Positions 47,046-56,180 of a stretch of DNA of 64,000 nt are shown piece by piece (within the stretch, counting starts at the first letter, position 1; each line of letters opens with the position of its first letter). Source of the stretch: Mycobacterium sp. PO1 (GTDB lineage: Bacteria; Actinomycetota; Actinomycetes; Mycobacteriales; Mycobacteriaceae); the NCBI RefSeq assembly GCF_017312405.1, contig NZ_BLTG01000020.1:1-64000 (forward strand), given 5' to 3'. The notes beneath the pieces are model-generated. The model was not told the DNA's origin. It saw only the letters and a list, made by a program, of their open reading frames with translations, and did not search any database. The translations under genes were made by a program, and so were the position numbers.

Positions 47046-48683
47046 ATGCTCCGCGTCGCGCTGATTCTCGTCGTCGTCGCGCTGTCGCTTGCCGGCTGCG
47101 CGGGCGCGCCGACTCATACCGCGCCCACCGCCGAAACACGTGCGGCCGCGCCGCCGTCGACGGTCACGCAGGATCGGCCGCTGGCGGCCGAACCCGCCCA
47201 GATCGCCGCCGACCTGGTCGCCGACGAGTTCGCGCTGCGGGATCCTGCGTCGCCGGGCGATCTGCTGGCCGCGGCGGCACATCGACAACAGGCGGCCTAT
47301 CGGATACTCGGTCGCCATCCCGAATGGGATTCCCTGATCCGTCCTCACATCCCGGCAGGACTGCACCAGGTCGTCGACCGCAACATCGACGCGCGGCGCC
47401 AGCTGTCGGCGATGGGTCGCCCGAAGGACACGCTGCCCGCCTGGCGCATCGTCGAGCCGCGTCCGGCGCAGGAGCTGATCGGCTACTACCGCGAGGCGCA
47501 GTCGGAGTTCGGCGTCGACTGGAACTACCTGGCGGCGATCAACTTCATCGAGACCGCGTTCGGGCGGGTGGCAGGCGTCAGCACGGCGGGAGCCCAGGGA
47601 CCGATGCAGTTCATGCCCGCCACGTTCGCGGCCTACGGCGCCGGCGGCGACATCCTCGCACCACGCGACAGCATCATGGCCGCCGGCCGCTACCTCGCCG
47701 CCAACGGCTTCGACCGCGACCCCGACCACGCGCTGTACCGGTACAACAACTCTCAGAACTACGTGCGCGCCGTGCACGACTACGCCGCCGTCATCGCGGC
47801 CCACCCCAGGGCGCTGGACGCCTACCACCGGTGGAGCGTGTACTACAACACCACCTCCGGTGACATGCTGCTGCCCGTCGGCTACTCGCAGGATGCGCCC
47901 GTTCCTGTCTCCGAGTACACCGGCTCGAACACCGAGCCCTACACACCCACCTCGGCCGAGGTCCGGATGTCACCCCGCAGCGCCGAGATCCTCGACCGGC
48001 TGCTGGACGTCCGACGCGAAACGCCCGGCGCGGCCGGGGCGCCACCGCCGGCAGCCGTGCTGTCCCAGCGTTTCCTCGGCACCGCTTACGGCGCAAACAC
48101 TCTCGTCGGTTCGCAGGGAGTACCCGAGCAGCTCGTCATCGACCTCGAGAGGGTGGACTGTTTCACGCTGGCCGACTACGTCGAGGCCCTCAAACGCGCC
48201 GAGAACCGAGACCAGTTCATCGATGCCCTCACCGCGGTGCGCTACCAGGACGGGCTCGTCGGGTTCGCCACCCGCAGACACTTCTTCACCGACTGGTCGG
48301 CCGGTTCACCGCCGATCGCGACCGACGTCACCGCCGACGTCAGCGGCGACGCGGTCACGGTGACCAAGAACCTGAACCGGCGTGACGACGGCGGCACCTA
48401 TCTGCCCGGGCTTCCGGTGACGCGCCGCGAGGTCACCTACATTCCGGCCGAACGTGTCGACGGCGCGGTACTGGCCCAGTTGCGGCCCGGTGACTACATC
48501 GGCGCATACGCCGAGGACGGCGGCCTCGACGTCACGCACGTCGGGCTGTTCCTGACAGGCCCGGACGGGCCGGTGCTGCGCAACGCGTCGTCGCTGAGCA
48601 GGGATCAGCAGGTGGTGGACACGCCATTGCTCGACTACGTCGCGACCGTGCCGGGCATCGTGGTGCTGCGGCCGCTTCGGTGA
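47046..48683 (+). CDS. lipoprotein fusing a lytic transglycosylase and a DUF1460 domain
   Basis: 545 residues. The lipobox LAGC places the lipidated cysteine at residue 18. Residues about 155-265 are a lytic transglycosylase domain with the catalytic Glu near 171 in INFIETAFGR and the GPMQFMPATF block. Residues about 345-540 match DUF1460, a papain-like amidase fold, with Cys in RVDCFTLADY near 371 and His in DVTHVGLFL near 498. The pairing implies one protein that can cut both glycan and peptide bonds of peptidoglycan, anchored outside the membrane. Confidence 0.85.
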   Translation: MLRVALILVVVALSLAGCAGAPTHTAPTAETRAAAPPSTVTQDRPLAAEPAQIAADLVADEFALRDPASPGDLLAAAAHRQQAAYRILGRHPEWDSLIRPHIPAGLHQVVDRNIDARRQLSAMGRPKDTLPAWRIVEPRPAQELIGYYREAQSEFGVDWNYLAAINFIETAFGRVAGVSTAGAQGPMQFMPATFAAYGAGGDILAPRDSIMAAGRYLAANGFDRDPDHALYRYNNSQNYVRAVHDYAAVIAAHPRALDAYHRWSVYYNTTSGDMLLPVGYSQDAPVPVSEYTGSNTEPYTPTSAEVRMSPRSAEILDRLLDVRRETPGAAGAPPPAAVLSQRFLGTAYGANTLVGSQGVPEQLVIDLERVDCFTLADYVEALKRAENRDQFIDALTAVRYQDGLVGFATRRHFFTDWSAGSPPIATDVTADVSGDAVTVTKNLNRRDDGGTYLPGLPVTRREVTYIPAERVDGAVLAQLRPGDYIGAYAEDGGLDVTHVGLFLTGPDGPVLRNASSLSRDQQVVDTPLLDYVATVPGIVVLRPLR

Positions 48684-48734
48684 GATCGCCGCAATCCGGA
48701 CCGACGAGCCGCGACTGCAGGCCAGAATCGTCGC

Positions 48735-49895
48735 ATGCGCTTCGGAAACTTCATGGCCCCCTTCCACCCCGTCGGACAGAATCCGACCCTCGCCATCGAG
48801 CGTGACCTCGACCTGATCGTGGCGATGGACCGCCTCGGCTTCCACGAGGCGTGGATCGGCGAGCACCACTCGGCGGGTTTCGAGATCATCGCCTCCCCCG
48901 AGGTGGTCATCGGCGTGGCCGCCGAACGCACCAAGCACATCAAGCTGGGCACCGGAGTGAGCTCGCTGCCCTACCACCACCCCCTGATGCTGGCCGACCG
49001 CATGGTGCTGCTCGACCACCTCACCCGGGGCCGGGTGATGCTCGGCTGCGGTCCCGGGCAACTCACCTCCGATGCGCACATGCTGGGCATCCCCGCCGAC
49101 GAACAGCGCCCGCGCATGGAGCAGTGCCTCGATGCCATCATGCGGCTGCTGCGCGGCGAGACCGTCACGATGCACACCGACGGATTCACACTGCAGGACG
49201 CCCGCCTGCAACTGAAACCCTATAGCGACCCGTGCTTCGATGTCGCTGTAGCCGCGTCCTTTTCACCGACGGGTCCGCGCGGGGCCGGCCGGCACGGCAT
49301 CGGCATGCTCTCGATTGCGGCCACCGCCAAACAGGGCATGGACCTGCTCGCCCAACACTGGTCGACGTGGGAAGAGGTCGCGTTCGAACACGGGCACGTC
49401 GCCGACCGCTCCAAATGGCGCCTGGTCGGACCGATGCATCTGGCCGACACCCGCGAGCAGGCTGAGCGGGATGTCGAATACGGTATCGCCGAATTCTCCC
49501 GCTACTTCAGCCACATCCTGCCCGCCGGACCGGTGCAGGGCGACACCCCGGCCGAGATCATCGCCAACAACCGGGAATCCGGGTTCGCGGTCATCGGCAC
49601 ACCGGAGGACGCGGTCGCCAAGATCTCCGAACTCGTCGAGGCGAGCGACGGCGGCTTCGGCGCTTTCCTGCTCTTCGACCACGACTGGGCGCCCCCCGCC
49701 GCCAAGATGCACAGCTACGAACTGTTCGCCCAGTACGTGATGCCGCACTTCACCGGCCAGCTCACCGCACCGGCAGCGTCGTGCGACTGGGTCACCGCCA
49801 GCGGAACCGAGTTCGTCGACCGGGCCGCGCACGCGATCGGCAAGGCGATCGACGACCACGCCGCCGAGCGGGAGTCGAGGCACGCCCCACGGTGA
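48735..49895 (+). CDS. LLM-class flavin-dependent oxidoreductase
   Basis: 386 residues. The start MRFGNFMAPFHP, the WIGEHHSAG and GLGTGVSSLPYHHP-like segments (here KLGTGVSSLPYHHP) and HLTRGRVMLGCGPG are those of bacterial luciferase-like monooxygenases. The enzyme uses reduced FMN or F420; the substrate is not visible. It overlaps the hydrolase gene by GTGA. Confidence 0.9.
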   Translation: MRFGNFMAPFHPVGQNPTLAIERDLDLIVAMDRLGFHEAWIGEHHSAGFEIIASPEVVIGVAAERTKHIKLGTGVSSLPYHHPLMLADRMVLLDHLTRGRVMLGCGPGQLTSDAHMLGIPADEQRPRMEQCLDAIMRLLRGETVTMHTDGFTLQDARLQLKPYSDPCFDVAVAASFSPTGPRGAGRHGIGMLSIAATAKQGMDLLAQHWSTWEEVAFEHGHVADRSKWRLVGPMHLADTREQAERDVEYGIAEFSRYFSHILPAGPVQGDTPAEIIANNRESGFAVIGTPEDAVAKISELVEASDGGFGAFLLFDHDWAPPAAKMHSYELFAQYVMPHFTGQLTAPAASCDWVTASGTEFVDRAAHAIGKAIDDHAAERESRHAPR

Positions 49896-50635
49896 GCGGC
49901 GACGCATTCGCGGCCACCTCCCGTTACACCCGGCACGGGGACGCGCGCCTGCACTTCATGGACTCCGGCGGGGACGATCTCGGTGCACCAATCGTTTTCG
50001 TCCCCGGCATGACCGACACCGCCGAGGACTACCGCGCGGTGCTGCCGCTGTTCGGGCGCCGCACGGTGGTGGTGGAACTACGCGGCCACGGCCGCAGCAG
50101 TGCACCGGCCGTCGGCTACGACTTCGCGACCCTGCGTGACGACGTGGGCGCCGTGGTCGATGCCGTCACCGACGGCGACGTGCACCTCGTGACGTTTTCC
50201 CGCGGCACCACCTACGGAATCGGATGGGCACTCGCGCACCCCCACCGGGTGCGCTCGGTGTCGATCGGCGACTACGTACCCGAAGAAAAGGTGCTCACCG
50301 CCGACCAGGCACACCGGCTGCTCACCGGGCGCTGGCGTGGTTCAGCCGTCGCGGACCGCCTCGACGTCGCGGCCGCGCAGCTGACGTTCGAGGCGGCACG
50401 ACCGCAATCGCTGTGGACGGCGTTGGCACACAACGGCATCCCGCTGCTCGCGGCGCGCAGCGGTGGCAGCGTGCTGGTCGGCGACGGCGACTGGGCCCGG
50501 TATCGCGAGCTGTTCCCCGAGGCCGAGTTGGTCGAGTTCGACGAGTCGCCGCATGACATCTTCCGGCCGGACCGCGCCCGCTACCCCCGTCTGGTTCGCG
50601 CACACGCCGAGCGCGCCGACGCCGCGCACCACTGA
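49892..50635 (+). CDS. alpha/beta hydrolase
   Basis: 247 residues from a GTG at 49892 that overlaps the preceding stop. The oxyanion segment FVPGMTDTAEDY and the nucleophile elbow TFSRGTTYG are seen, with a late His in ESPHDIF. The elbow reads FSRG in place of the usual GxSxG, which is unusual. It is coupled to the flavin oxidoreductase, so the two may act on one substrate. It converges with the phosphotransferase gene. Confidence 0.82.
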   Translation: MSGDAFAATSRYTRHGDARLHFMDSGGDDLGAPIVFVPGMTDTAEDYRAVLPLFGRRTVVVELRGHGRSSAPAVGYDFATLRDDVGAVVDAVTDGDVHLVTFSRGTTYGIGWALAHPHRVRSVSIGDYVPEEKVLTADQAHRLLTGRWRGSAVADRLDVAAAQLTFEAARPQSLWTALAHNGIPLLAARSGGSVLVGDGDWARYRELFPEAELVEFDESPHDIFRPDRARYPRLVRAHAERADAAHH

Positions 50636-50639
50636 CGGA

Positions 50640-51692
50640 TCAGCGTCGACCGACACGTCGCCACAGTTCGTTGAACGACCCGAGGTCCTGCACCGCGCAC
50701 ACGGCGCGGTCCAGGCCGGTGCGGGTGACGGCCTCACCCTGTAGGCGCGCCCCGAACGCGGCGGTGACCCCGGCTGCGATGAAAGCGGTCACGGCGAGCA
50801 TCCGATAGTCGGCCCAGGTCGGCTCAGGCGCCAACCGGGGACCACCGTGCACCCGCAGCGTCTCGAGATACTCGGCGAGCAGCTCCCTTTCGATCTGGCG
50901 CCGCACGTCGGTGTCCAGCGAGGTGACAGCGAAATAGGCGAGATCTTTGACACCGGGCCCCTGAGCTGCCACCTGCCAGTCGAACAGGATCGGGCGATCA
51001 CCGACGAAACAGATGTTGCCGCGGTGGGTGTCGCCGTGCACGAGAGTAAACGGAAGCTCCCGCATGACCTCGGCGACAGCGCGCCGTCGCCGACGCAGCA
51101 TGCGGGCCTCGGCGCGCACCTCCTGCGGGAGCAGGTCGTGATAGCGGCGCGGGATCGCGGCCAGCAGTCGCCAGGTCCGCGGTCCCCACGTCACCGAGCG
51201 GGCCGCCGGCGGCGCGAAGACGGCGAGATCGGTGGTGAAACGCGGCGATTCCCAGAAGGCGGCGTGGAATCGCGCCAGCGCCCTGGCCACAGCGCGCGCC
51301 TGGTCGGGCGCGCAGGAGCCGGCGACGTCGCCGAAGCGCGCCCCGCGCGACGCCAGATCCTCCATCAGCACCAGCGAACGGCCCCGCGCCGAGGCCGCTC
51401 CATACACCACCGGCGCGACCTCACCGAGCTCCGCGCCCACCCGGCGGTAGACCTCGACTTCGTTGCGCCCCAGCCGCATCGCGACGTTGAACAACCGTTC
51501 CACCGGCCGGGTCGGAGTCAGTTTGGCGAACACCCGCGCCGGTGTTCCCGGTGGCCCCGTCACCTCCAGGCGGGCGCGAACCGCGGTGCCGTGATCGGCG
51601 TGGATGACCTTGACACCCGTCACGGCGGCGTTGCCGGTCAGCTGTCGGAACACCTCAGCTGTGATGCCGTCCGGACGCGCCGGCACCGTCAT
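50640..51692 (-). CDS. APH/EcKinase-type phosphotransferase
   Basis: 350 residues. LVHGDTHRGNICF near residue 215 and the metal-binding LFDWQVAAQGPGVKDLAYF are the catalytic loop and DFG-equivalent of aminoglycoside/choline-kinase-like enzymes. The substrate is unknown. It starts three bases after the DUF2252 gene ends, so the two form an operon. Confidence 0.85.
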   Translation of the reverse strand: MTVPARPDGITAEVFRQLTGNAAVTGVKVIHADHGTAVRARLEVTGPPGTPARVFAKLTPTRPVERLFNVAMRLGRNEVEVYRRVGAELGEVAPVVYGAASARGRSLVLMEDLASRGARFGDVAGSCAPDQARAVARALARFHAAFWESPRFTTDLAVFAPPAARSVTWGPRTWRLLAAIPRRYHDLLPQEVRAEARMLRRRRRAVAEVMRELPFTLVHGDTHRGNICFVGDRPILFDWQVAAQGPGVKDLAYFAVTSLDTDVRRQIERELLAEYLETLRVHGGPRLAPEPTWADYRMLAVTAFIAAGVTAAFGARLQGEAVTRTGLDRAVCAVQDLGSFNELWRRVGRR

Positions 51693-51695
51693 GCG

Positions 51696-53126
51696 CTACA
51701 CCCCGCGCTCGACCGGCAACCGGCCACTGTTCACAGCCTCGACCAGCGCCGCGTGGTCGGCTTCGGTCTGGTCGGCGTACCGCCGGGCGAACCCACTGAG
51801 CGCGTCGGCGACCCGGTCCGAGCGCCCCAGGTAGCCGGCGATCATCGACGCCCCGCTGGTGCGGGCATGCCCCTTGGCGAGCAGCTGGCCCACCACGGCG
51901 GTGTAGTCGACCAGCGCCGTCGAGTCCATCGCGTCCAACGGGATGGTGCCCTTCATGTTCCGGAACTGCCGGACGTAGAACTGCACGCCGCCCATCGTGG
52001 TCCAGCCCAGCAGCGGGTCGCTGACGGTCTGCAACGCCTGCTGGTACTCGACCACCCGCTGCCCCTGGTGGGCGTGCCAGGCGGATTCGCCGTGTACATA
52101 GCGCGCCAGCACGGATCGGCGCGCCTGCTTGAGCTGCAGGAAGACGACGTCTTCGGACGACGATCCCTCCAGCAGCGCGACGTAGGCGCGCAGTCCGACA
52201 CTGCCCACGCCGACCACCTTCTGCGCGACGTCGAGCAGGGTGTAGCCGCCCAGGACCCGGCGCCAGTGGGTGGACAGTGTGGGCAGGTAGTCGTCGAGCG
52301 CCACCGCCAACGCGTCGGCTTCGCGTTGCGGAAGGCGGGTGATCAGCGGAGGCTCCTCGACGATCCTGCGCTGGCCGTCGACCTCCCGGGTGAACCGGGG
52401 CAGCGCACGGTCGCTGGTGCGGTTGCGTGCCCGTTTGGCCGACCGCTGCACCTGGTCGGCGAGCGGGCCGGCCGCCTGCCCCGCCAACCGGTCGACATCC
52501 AGCCGGGTGAACGACCGGGAGAACAGGGGCTCGTCGGCCAGGCGACGCAACTCCCGACGGTAGGCCGTCACACAGGAGTGCACCGCGGCACCGCAGTCGT
52601 CCTCGGAAGTGCCGTTGTGCCGTCCGGCGACCCAGATGCTGGCCACCAGCCGACGCAGATCCCATTCCCAACCGCCCGGGTGCGCTTCGTCGAAGTCGTT
52701 GAGGTCGATCACCAGGTCGCGTTCCGGGGAGGCGTAGAAACCGAAATTGCCGAGATGGGAGTCGCCGCAGACCACGGGGGTGATGCCCGTCGACGGGAGA
52801 TGTGCCACGTCATCGGCCATCACCACCGCGGTGCCCCGCAGGAAGCCGTACGGGGAGGCGATCATGCGACCCACCCGGATCGGGATCAGCGAGGGCAGCC
52901 GGCCCTGGTGGTTCAGTTCGATCAGACGGACCGGGTCGGGCCGGTCCGGCGGCGCGGCCCAGTCGGCCAGTGTCCGGCGTTTCACACGCTTGCGCAGGCT
53001 CTTACCGAGGGCGTACCGCTCGGCACGGGTGACCGGCCGCCGACGCAGCGAACGGTAGGAACCGCCGTCGGCCTCGGGCAGGACGGTGTGTCTCGTCGGG
53101 TCGGGCTCGGGTGCCGTGCTCGTCAT
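51696..53126 (-). CDS. DUF2252 family protein
   Basis: 476 residues from the ATG at 53126 (MTSTAPEPDP); the longer frame to 53192 adds an Arg-rich head. Signature segments are FLRGTAVVMADDVA, VVCGDSHLGNFGFYASPER and the DLNDFDEAHPGGWEWDLRRL block. The HxxNF and DFD motifs recall protein-kinase-like phosphotransferases. It is cotranscribed with the APH-type gene. No substrate is known. Confidence 0.88.
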   Translation of the reverse strand: MTSTAPEPDPTRHTVLPEADGGSYRSLRRRPVTRAERYALGKSLRKRVKRRTLADWAAPPDRPDPVRLIELNHQGRLPSLIPIRVGRMIASPYGFLRGTAVVMADDVAHLPSTGITPVVCGDSHLGNFGFYASPERDLVIDLNDFDEAHPGGWEWDLRRLVASIWVAGRHNGTSEDDCGAAVHSCVTAYRRELRRLADEPLFSRSFTRLDVDRLAGQAAGPLADQVQRSAKRARNRTSDRALPRFTREVDGQRRIVEEPPLITRLPQREADALAVALDDYLPTLSTHWRRVLGGYTLLDVAQKVVGVGSVGLRAYVALLEGSSSEDVVFLQLKQARRSVLARYVHGESAWHAHQGQRVVEYQQALQTVSDPLLGWTTMGGVQFYVRQFRNMKGTIPLDAMDSTALVDYTAVVGQLLAKGHARTSGASMIAGYLGRSDRVADALSGFARRYADQTEADHAALVEAVNSGRLPVERGV

Positions 53127-53196
53127 CTGTCGCCGGTTCCCCACCGCTTCCATGGTGCGCGATGTGCGCCGGCGGCGCGCTGAGTTGAGCACATGG

Positions 53197-53676
53197 CTAC
53201 CCCGGCCCGGCCACCAGACGGGGTTTCAAGCGCTGCGGAGCGACATCGGCTCCCGCGGCGAGGTCCTCGCTCAGCGCCGTGGCGTGGGCCGCCAGCCCGG
53301 CGGCGTCGATGCCGTAGGGGGCCTCTCCGCCGGCCGAGAGGCCGTCCGATGCGCGCCGAAGGAGAGTGATCGCACCCTTGGCGTTGCCCCGCTGGATGTG
53401 GGTGACACCCACCGCGAGCTGCGCAAGCGCCTTCCACAGATGCTTCTCGCTGTCCGGCCCTGTCTTCCAGGCCGCCTCGAGCACATCGTGGGCGTGGAAC
53501 GGGAAGCCCTGGTCAAGGAGTCGCTGGGCGTAGCTCAGCGAATCGTGCGGCGCCAGTTCGAGGTCCTCAGGTATCCGGGCGACACCGGTGCTGCCGTGCG
53601 GGAGCGGACGGCCCAGCGCATCGCGCGGACGGTCGTTGCGCGGGCGACCGGTTTCGTCGCGGTCACGGGCAGCCAC
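53197..53676 (-). CDS. DUF309 family protein
   Basis: 159 residues from a GTG at 53676, chosen because the upstream frame has poor composition and would overlap the divergent transporter start. FHAHDVLEAAWKTGPDSEK with LWKALAQLAVGVTHIQRGN matches DUF309, a small helical domain with a conserved HxxxE pair. Role unknown. Confidence 0.85.
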   Translation of the reverse strand: MAARDRDETGRPRNDRPRDALGRPLPHGSTGVARIPEDLELAPHDSLSYAQRLLDQGFPFHAHDVLEAAWKTGPDSEKHLWKALAQLAVGVTHIQRGNAKGAITLLRRASDGLSAGGEAPYGIDAAGLAAHATALSEDLAAGADVAPQRLKPRLVAGPG

Positions 53677-53833
53677 TCGTCCATCTTGGCATCCTGGCGT
53701 CGACGCAGACTGCTCTGCACCCGCATCGCGGGGCCAGCAGCCGACAGCGCTGCGCCCTCCGCCGCCGGCCACCTCGGCGACAACGTGAGCACCGCCTGAG
53801 CGCGGGCTTGACCAAGCATCGACAATCCTCGTT

Positions 53834-55186
53834 GTGGCACAGCGGACCGGCGGGACAGCGCTGACACTCGCGTTCGCGTTCACCGTGATGGCAGATCCGG
53901 TTTCGTCCGTGGCCTACGCAATCGAGGCGGCACTGCGAGGTCTGCACGGAAATCTCAGCAGCCTGCTTCCAGCGATGGCAGCGGTCATCGCCATCATCGC
54001 GGTGATCTCGGCGACCTATCACTATCTGATCGGCCGGTTCCCCACCGGGGGTGGCGGCCCAGAGGGCGTCGCGCACGCCTTCGGCGAAGGCTGGGCGTTC
54101 ATCCCACTGGGTGCGCTGCTGATCGACTTCACACTCACGGTGGCGGTGAGCTGTGCGGCCGGGGCGTCGGCGCTGATCGCCTACCTGCCGGCATTGGAGT
54201 CGTGGCGGACACCCCTCGGACTCGGCCTCGTCGTCCTCGTCGCCGGCACCGTATTGCTCGGCCAAGTCGGACGCGTCGTCTTCGCCACCGCCACCGTTGC
54301 GTTCATCGCATTGTCGATCGGTGTCATCGCCTCTGGCGTCGTCGGTACTTCAGCGCATGCCGCCGACCCGGGCCACACCTCGGTGGGACAGACACCGCTT
54401 CTGGTCGGCGCCGGGCTGGGCCCGGTGCTGCTCGCCATCCCGCTCGGAATGGCGTTGGCAACGGGTGTCGAGGCCCCGTCGAACGCGATCGCTCAAGTGC
54501 CTCAACTCCACGACCGAGGCCGGCGGCGGCTCGGGCGCCTCACCCTGTGGTCAATGGTCGGAATCGTCGGCACGCTGACAATCGCCTTCACCGCGCTCAC
54601 GGTGTACCTCGGCACCGGCCTGCCGCCGGCGGATTCGACGCTGATCGCCGAGGTGGCCCGGCAGGCCACCGGAGGTGGACCGTTGTTCGTGGCCTTCCAA
54701 GCCAGCAGCGCGCTGTTGCTGTTGTCCGCCGCCGCGTCGTCGTATCTCGCGGGGTCGGGAGTCCTCAAGGCACTGGCGACCATCGGCGAGAACGGCCCGG
54801 GGCTGGTGCCACCCCGATTCGGTCGAATCAACCGCTTCCTCATACCGGAATGGGGTGTGGGACTCGTGTTGGTCGCCGCGGCGATTCTGGTGGCCGCCAG
54901 CGGACGCGAGCAGAATCTCGTCGGTTTCTACGCGGTGGCCGTCTTCGCGAGTTTTCTGGCGGCCACGATCGCCTGCGCCCGCCTCTCCTATCGGGAAGGA
55001 CGGCGGGTGACCTTGTTGCTCAACGTCGTGGCGGCGGTCCTCGTCGCGATGATTCTCGTGATCAACGCCACCCGCCTGGACGGGATGATCGCCCTCGCCG
55101 CCTCCGCGGCGGTGGCGGCGTATCTGTGGCGGACCTGGGTCCGGCGCGGCCGTCCGCGCGGCGTGGCAACTGCCGGCGCAGTATGA
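53834..55186 (+). CDS. APC-family amino acid/cation permease
   Basis: 450 residues from a GTG at 53834. There are about twelve hydrophobic segments; FAFTVMADPVSSVAYAIEAA and the GVEAPSNAIAQVP block are typical of APC-superfamily transporters of the amino-acid/K+ type. The substrate is unknown. The gene is followed by a hairpin terminator at 55322-55343 and the tmRNA gene. Confidence 0.82.
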   Translation: MAQRTGGTALTLAFAFTVMADPVSSVAYAIEAALRGLHGNLSSLLPAMAAVIAIIAVISATYHYLIGRFPTGGGGPEGVAHAFGEGWAFIPLGALLIDFTLTVAVSCAAGASALIAYLPALESWRTPLGLGLVVLVAGTVLLGQVGRVVFATATVAFIALSIGVIASGVVGTSAHAADPGHTSVGQTPLLVGAGLGPVLLAIPLGMALATGVEAPSNAIAQVPQLHDRGRRRLGRLTLWSMVGIVGTLTIAFTALTVYLGTGLPPADSTLIAEVARQATGGGPLFVAFQASSALLLLSAAASSYLAGSGVLKALATIGENGPGLVPPRFGRINRFLIPEWGVGLVLVAAAILVAASGREQNLVGFYAVAVFASFLAATIACARLSYREGRRVTLLLNVVAAVLVAMILVINATRLDGMIALAASAAVAAYLWRTWVRRGRPRGVATAGAV

Positions 55187-55321
55187 CTCCGCGGGGATAC
55201 CGCCTCACCGGGTTGGGCGACCCGTACACGCCTCGCCGTGCTCCGGACGCACGTCGACGAACAGCCCCCACCGACTCGATCGTCATCGCTTCGGCCGCCG
55301 TCCGGAGCCGGACAGACTGAA

Positions 55322-55343
55322 GGGGCCGCATCTCTGCGGCCCC
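55322..55343. terminator. rho-independent terminator, probably bidirectional
   Basis: GGGGCCGCA-TCTC-TGCGGCCCC is a perfect 9-bp stem followed on the plus strand by TTCTTT. It lies between the permease gene and the 3' end of the tmRNA gene and could serve both. Confidence 0.75.
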
Positions 55344-55350
55344 TTCTTTG

Positions 55351-55717
55351 TGGAGCTGCCGGGAATCGAACCCGGGTCCTACGGCATTCCCTCAAGGCTT
55401 CTCCGTGCGCAGTTCGCTATGCCTCTACTCGGATCCCCTGATCACGCGAACAAGTCAGGATGACGATCCCAGTCGCTGTTTGGTGTCCCGATGAGTCCCG
55501 CGACCGGACTCAACGGTTGATCCCTCTAGATGACGCCAGGATCCGGGTCGAGGGATTACCCGGTCTGACGGACTAGCTGTCGCTTAGGCAGCGAGAGCGT
55601 AGTCGCGCTGATTGGAATCGGCGCTTAATTGGTTGCAACGACGCTTAACGGTGGTCAATTGCCTGCACCGGCACGCTTCCCTTGATTCGATGCGCGAAGT
55701 CGAAACCGTTCAGCCCC
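55351..55717 (-). ncRNA. ssrA: transfer-messenger RNA (tmRNA)
   Basis: 367 bases on the minus strand. The 5' end GGGGCTG pairs with the 3' end CAGCTCC, and a T-arm GGTTCGATTCCC is seen. The tag reading frame gives ADSNQRDYALAA followed by TAA, so with the charged alanine the tag is AADSNQRDYALAA, the mycobacterial type. The CCA end is not fully encoded. tmRNA with SmpB rescues stalled ribosomes and tags proteins for degradation. smpB is at 60382, three genes away. Confidence 0.97.
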
Positions 55718-55821
55718 TTGTCTGTGAAAACTTCGGCACACCCGCCGACCGTCGGCGGACACTCCATACTACCGACGAATCCAACACCGCCAACCGATTA
55801 ACTGTTCCCGCGCGCCCATCC

Positions 55822-55874
55822 GCCGACCGATGGGGTGTTCCCACGCCCGAACAGCCGACCGATGGGGTGTTCCC
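55822..55874. repeat. direct repeat, two 21-bp copies
   Basis: Two identical 21-bp copies (55822-55842 and 55854-55874), beginning GCCGACCGATGGGG, with a period of 32 bp. They lie in the gap upstream of the tmRNA gene; no gene is supported there. Confidence 0.8.
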
Positions 55875-55958
55875 GCGCGCCCCACCCCGCCGAGAGTGAA
55901 ACCAGTGCGAAAAACGGCCGGGCAGATTCGCAAAGGATTCACACTCGGCGAGGACCAG

Positions 55959-56105
55959 GGCGGCTCGGCAAGGGAGCGCCAGGCATCACGGCGGCTCGGC
56001 AAGGAAGCGCGAGGACCAGGGCGGCTCGGCAAGGGCGCACGAGGACCAGGGCGGCTCGGCACGGGAGCGCGAGGCAACACGGCGGCTCGGCAAGGGAGCG
56101 CGAGG
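55959..56105. repeat. 30-31-bp degenerate tandem repeat, 4.8 copies
   Basis: Units begin GGCGGCTCGGCAAGGGAGCG and have lengths 31, 30, 30 and 31, with a partial fifth copy. The array lies in the 460-bp gap between the tmRNA promoter region and the next gene. Open frames across it have Arg/Gly-rich composition and I do not accept them as genes. Confidence 0.8.
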
Positions 56106-56180
56106 AGCGGCACGGCACGAGAACTGCCAGAAGCAGCGCGGCTCGCCGAGGCAGCTCGGGAACCGCGCGGACCGGCCCGC

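Noticed and set aside
55183..55320. 45-residue frame after the permease gene, overlapping its stop by ATGA
   Set aside because: Arg/Pro/Thr-rich with no recognisable fold, and it runs into the terminator; more likely chance.
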